Shown: in pieces, positions 63,004 to 64,000 of the stretch
Layout of the letters: the number at the start of each line of letters is the position of its first letter
Position numbering within the stretch: the stretch's first letter is position 1
NCBI GenBank assembly: GCA_021776475.1
Contig: JAJFFV010000001.1
Location: 62,001 to 126,000, forward strand
Reading direction: 5' to 3'
Length of the DNA: 64,000 bases
DNA from: Parvularculaceae bacterium
GTDB taxonomy: Bacteria; Pseudomonadota; Alphaproteobacteria; Caulobacterales; Parvularculaceae
Made by a program: the position numbers and the translations under genes
Notes under the pieces: model-generated
Told to the model about the DNA's origin: nothing
The model's input: the letters and a program-made list of their open reading frames with translations, nothing else
Database searches by the model: none

Positions 63004-64000
63004 TTATGGCGTGCAGAGAGTATTGTACAATACACTTGAAGATCCCACCTGGGAAATACCCCATTCGGTTTCCCGCCACCCTGTTTTTTTGAGCGGATGC
63101 TGCCATTGTCCAGTTACCTGAACCGTACTTTCGCCACCGGTTATGTGTTTGACTTTTTCCTCTACAGGTTGCCCAAGCAATTCTTCTGACCAGACGAAGT
63201 AACAACTTTTTTCATTCGGCTCTTTGATCGGCTGATAAAACAACAGGTTGAAAGAACGCACATCCGCTTTGGGCAACAATCTACGTAAGTTACCCGCTGT
63301 GTCTTCTTCATACCCAATAAAAATGGCTGATTCATCGATACCGGATTCTCTGATTTGATCTTTCAAAGCATCGTAAGGCCGCCAGCGCTGGCAATCATCA
63401 CAGACTGGTGCGCCGGCATAAAATACGCCCACAAACCGTATAAGGAGTATCACACCAGCCGAGACCGCTAACACGTGCAGCCATCTTGCGGTTTGCTTTG
63501 GCGTTGAAGACTGCTGCATCAGCCACATCACCCAAAAGAACCCCGGCAAAAAGAACGGAATGACGTACCGTTCGGTCACATTTGCAATCCCGAACAGAAC
63601 AATGCCCATTGTGATCAATGCAAGCGCGACAAAGGTGCTGCGATACAAAGCCCGCATCAGATTTTCCTTTGGCGGCATGCTAAGGTGTGCTGTTTTGAAA
63701 GCCTCCCTGAAAACCACAAACCCGGCAATCATAAACGGCAGGTAGAACGAAACCGCTGCAACGACCATGTTGCCGATGCCCTCGCCCACACGCGATATAT
63801 GACTATCATCAGGATTGCCCAATTTGGTTGCAACATAGGCGATGAACAAATCCTGTTTACCGTATAACCACAAAAAATGCGGCAGGCTGATTGTAACGGC
63901 GGCAGCCAGACTGACCAGAATACGGGGCGACACCAACAGGCCTCGCAAGTCGCGATCCATCAACGCGGGTATCAAAAGAACTGCCAGATAGCCGGCGAAA
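63004..64000 (-). CDS. Polytopic membrane protein, glycosyltransferase-39-like, C-terminal part
   Basis: The C-terminal about 330 residues of a membrane protein whose 5' end is beyond the window. At least four to six hydrophobic helices are followed by a soluble C-terminal domain (from about PVCDDCQRWRPYDALKDQIRESG) with a paired CDDC. The arrangement matches dolichyl-phosphate-mannose mannosyltransferase-like (GT39/GT83) family enzymes that end in a periplasmic domain. The catalytic N-terminus is not visible, so the family is tentative. Confidence 0.55.
   Translation of the reverse strand, partial: FAGYLAVLLIPALMDRDLRGLLVSPRILVSLAAAVTISLPHFLWLYGKQDLFIAYVATKLGNPDDSHISRVGEGIGNMVVAAVSFYLPFMIAGFVVFREAFKTAHLSMPPKENLMRALYRSTFVALALITMGIVLFGIANVTERYVIPFFLPGFFWVMWLMQQSSTPKQTARWLHVLAVSAGVILLIRFVGVFYAGAPVCDDCQRWRPYDALKDQIRESGIDESAIFIGYEEDTAGNLRRLLPKADVRSFNLLFYQPIKEPNEKSCYFVWSEELLGQPVEEKVKHITGGESTVQVTGQWQHPLKKTGWRETEWGISQVGSSSVLYNTLCTP

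Overview
The window is chromosomal DNA from a probably marine Gram-negative alphaproteobacterium. The supports are an alphaproteobacterial-type DksA with a single cysteine, two large TonB-dependent receptors, a crtY-crtI-crtB carotenoid block, a beta-helix/diheme cytochrome gene pair of the Hyphomonas HNE_0200 type, and a PEP-CTERM/exosortase (XrtA)-style exopolysaccharide locus. I did not recognise any rRNA, tRNA, CRISPR array, insertion sequence or phage. Nearly all the DNA is densely packed coding sequence with many 4-bp ATGA/GTGA/TTGA overlaps, so it reads as ordinary core and accessory chromosome. Order-level assignment (Parvularculales / Caulobacterales-like) is inference only.

Layout. 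1-6000: end of an exopolysaccharide cluster (tyrosine autokinase fragment, chain-length determinant, outer-membrane export lipoprotein, sugar transferase), then a divergent glycosyltransferase fused to a NodB-like deacetylase domain. 6000-10000: dksA, a tail-anchored phage-type lysozyme and a TonB-dependent receptor. 10000-18700: a nucleoside transporter/GFA/uracil-DNA glycosylase operon, phosphomannomutase with a GST, and dusA with TauE, a sterol-desaturase-family enzyme and a saccharopine-dehydrogenase-like reductase. 19000-25100: a TetR regulator divergent from an acyl-CoA carboxylase operon (beta subunit, hydratase, biotin subunit, TIGR03084-like protein), with two matching inverted repeats between them. 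25300-31100: an aromatic/aspartate aminotransferase, a second sterol-desaturase-family enzyme and crtYIB.

31200-35200: a compact three-gene operon encoding a TPR + SLOG-like + class III nucleotide cyclase protein, a coiled-coil lipoprotein, and a TIR protein with two C-terminal membrane helices. This is the best candidate for an undescribed signalling or defence system. 35200-41900: sdaA, cinA-like, sfsA, map, two small proteins and a ClC channel. 42000-46300: beta-helix lipoprotein plus diheme cytochrome, a DUF3833 lipoprotein and purB. 46300-48100: a divergent shikimate-dehydrogenase homologue and a small unknown protein.

48100-51500: homogentisate (tyrosine/phenylalanine) catabolism, with a MarR regulator, fahA and hmgA on one strand, maiA divergent, and a candidate operator between. 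51500-54000: three consecutive envelope lipoprotein genes including an M48 protease. 54000-62500: a TonB-dependent receptor followed by a TPR-2OG-Fe(II) oxygenase and a TPR-sulfotransferase, with an unrecognised gene divergent from the receptor; this looks like a coordinated uptake/modification locus of unknown substrate. The window ends in a Sel1-like small protein and a truncated polytopic membrane protein.
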